DNA from: CAZVNZ01 sp964628515
GTDB lineage: Bacteria; Bacillota; Clostridia; Christensenellales; Christensenellaceae
DNA: 64,000 nt
NCBI GenBank assembly: GCA_964628515.1
Contig: CAZVNZ010000002.1
Span: forward strand, 1 to 64,000
Reading direction: 5' to 3'
Shown here: positions 62,838-64,000 of the stretch, in pieces
Numbering within the stretch: the stretch's first letter is position 1
Layout: each line of letters opens with the position of its first letter
The notes under the pieces: generated by a model
The model's input: only the letters and a program-made list of their open reading frames with translations
Databases searched by the model: none
Told to the model about the DNA's origin: nothing
Program-made: the position numbers and the translations under genes

Positions 62838-62848
62838 CTTAAAAATTT

Positions 62849-62886
62849 AGGCTGTGTCAGAATAAATTTGACGTAGCCTTTATAAT
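62849..62886 (+). terminator. Probable terminator of rnpB
   Basis: AGGCT at 62849-62853 pairs with AGCCT at 62875-62879, and GTCA with TGAC inside, separated by a GT/GT mismatch. TTTATAATTT follows. The stem is broken and the U-run is weak, but the place is right for rnpB. The TATAAT at 62881-62886 could serve as a -10 box for the next gene. Confidence 0.5.
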
Positions 62887-62918
62887 TTATACCAAAACTT
62901 ACAAAATAAGGAGAAACA

Positions 62919-64000
62919 ATGTGCTTTTTACCCGTTAGCAAAAAGGATATGCAAAAAAACTACATAGAGCAGTTAGATTTTATTTTGATAACGGGTGATG
63001 CTTATGTAGATCACCCCTCCTTTGCTCATGCGTTGATTTCAAGGTATTTAGTGGCGCACGGGTACAGCGTGGGTATAATTGCCCAGCCAAATTATAACGA
63101 TGCAAACGCTTATAAAATTTTAGGCACGCCCCGACTTGCGTTTTTGGTAACATCGGGAAACATGGACAGCATGGTAAATATTTTCTCGTCTTCAAAGCAT
63201 AAAAGAAAAAGCGATATGTACTCGCCGGGTGGCAAAATGGGCAATCGCCCCAAACGTGCGGTTAATGTGTATTGTAAAAAAATTAGAGAGATTTATGGTG
63301 ATGCACCCATAATAATAGGCGGTATAGAGGCGAGTTTAAGGCGCTTTTCTCATTATGATTATTGGCAAGATACAGTATTTGAGTCTATACTTACAACCTC
63401 AACTGCGGATATTTTGGTTTACGGCATGGGGGAGAGGGCAATAATAGAAATTGCGGAAGGCTTAGAAGGTGGTCTTAACGTTTCGGACATCACTTATGTA
63501 GAAGGTACGGCATACAGGTCGCCTACATTAGATAGGGTGTACGAATATAAGGAAATAAGCGATTATACCACCGTTGCCAAAAATAAAGAGCGGTATCACA
63601 ATGCTTTTATGGAGCAAATGTATAATAAAAGCACAATTTTAGTGCAAAAACAAAAAAACGAGTATGTTGTGCAAAATATTCCGGCAAAGCCCCTAACCAC
63701 CAAAGAGATGGATTTCGTGTACAGCCTGCCTTATATGCGAGATGCTCACCCAATGTATAAAGAAAAAATACCTGCGCTTGAAGAAGTAAAGTTTAGCATT
63801 ACGGCAACAAGGGGTTGTATAGGGGGTTGTGCCTTTTGCTCTTTGTTTTTTCATCAAGGCAAAAACCTAACCTTCAGAAGCGAAAAAAGTGTTTTGGAGG
63901 AGGCAAAACTCCTTACACAAAACAAGGATTTCAAGGGTTATATTCACGATGTGGGAGGGCCTACGGCTAATTTTTACGGGGCAAAATGTAAAAAAAGAAC
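62919..64000 (+). CDS. YgiQ family radical SAM protein (N-terminal part, cut by window edge)
   Basis: An open frame of 360 codons runs from ATG 62919 off the right edge. AAGGAG at 62908-62913 precedes it. The product has the YgiQ N-terminal region (FLPVSKKDMQ near residue 3, ITGDAYVDHPSFAHALISRY near 24, IIGGIEASLRRFSHYDYW near 128) and the radical SAM motif ATRGCIGGCAFCSLFFHQG near 305 (CxxxCxxC). YgiQ proteins are large radical SAM enzymes of unknown reaction. The C-terminal half is not in the window. Confidence 0.9.
   Translation, partial: MCFLPVSKKDMQKNYIEQLDFILITGDAYVDHPSFAHALISRYLVAHGYSVGIIAQPNYNDANAYKILGTPRLAFLVTSGNMDSMVNIFSSSKHKRKSDMYSPGGKMGNRPKRAVNVYCKKIREIYGDAPIIIGGIEASLRRFSHYDYWQDTVFESILTTSTADILVYGMGERAIIEIAEGLEGGLNVSDITYVEGTAYRSPTLDRVYEYKEISDYTTVAKNKERYHNAFMEQMYNKSTILVQKQKNEYVVQNIPAKPLTTKEMDFVYSLPYMRDAHPMYKEKIPALEEVKFSITATRGCIGGCAFCSLFFHQGKNLTFRSEKSVLEEAKLLTQNKDFKGYIHDVGGPTANFYGAKCKKR

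Noticed and set aside
62849..62879. AGGCTGTGTCA...TGACGTAGCCT as the end of an insertion sequence or MITE
   Set aside because: Only one copy is seen, there is no transposase or target duplication, and its place after rnpB fits a terminator.

Overview
The window reads as a chromosomal segment of a low-GC, flagellated Gram-positive bacterium of the class Clostridia. The evidence is the gene content and order: PolC-type replicase, MEP isoprenoid genes, RemA, PrkC with PASTA repeats, GatCAB, a type A RNase P RNA, AGGAGG ribosome binding sites and AT-rich coding. I would not go below class from sequence alone. I count 59 protein genes (one cut by the right edge) and one RNA gene. All but two lie on the + strand; the exceptions are a large helix-turn-helix regulator (25.8-27.3 kb) and a chemoreceptor (53.8-55.8 kb). 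I saw no tRNA, rRNA, CRISPR array, insertion sequence or prophage gene.

Layout. (1) 0-12.5 kb: rpsB-tsf, pyrH, frr, a small PASTA-like gene, uppS, cdsA, dxr, rseP, ispG, polC (translation, UMP kinase, ribosome recycling, undecaprenyl and phospholipid precursors, isoprenoids, intramembrane protease, replicase). (2) 12.6-25.8 kb: a flagellar operon, flgB-flgC-fliE-fliO-fliP-fliQ-fliR-flhB-flhA-flhF-flhG-PilZ-fliA-fapA-small gene-swrB. It has rod and export-gate genes, the FlhF/FlhG number and placement pair, a c-di-GMP receptor and the motility sigma factor, but none of the MS-ring, C-ring, ATPase or hook genes usually found between fliE and fliO. (3) 25.8-27.3 kb: a lone reverse-strand regulator. 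(4) 27.5-42 kb: a type II topoisomerase pair, yerC-pcrA-ligA-gatCAB, and a HypE/AIR-synthase-like gene. (5) 40.6-53.7 kb: yicC-remA-gmk-rpoZ-coaBC-priA-def-fmt-rsmB-rlmN-stp-prkC-rsgA-rpe, nearly the same order as in Bacillus subtilis. (6) 53.8-57 kb: a divergent mcp/cheV chemotaxis pair. (7) 57-64 kb: dnaG-rpoD-trmK-nif3-like-zinc ribbon gene, rnpB, and the start of a YgiQ-type radical SAM gene.

Genes are packed tightly, with many ATGA or TAATG stop/start overlaps, so most blocks are probably translationally coupled operons. Promoters of the TTGACA-N17-TATAAT type can be read in front of rpsB, flgB, the regulator, parE, yicC, mcp and rnpB, with a looser one before cheV. TTG is an unusually common start codon (about 11 of 59), and rsgA appears to start at ATT.

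Most of the window is well-known housekeeping. The points I rate highest are the ATT start of rsgA, the missing fliF-to-fliN block, the lone HTH regulator with an unassigned sensor half, a strong two-stem structure in the rpsB leader, and the small unassigned genes in the frr-uppS and fapA-swrB gaps. I did not find an obviously new multi-gene system.
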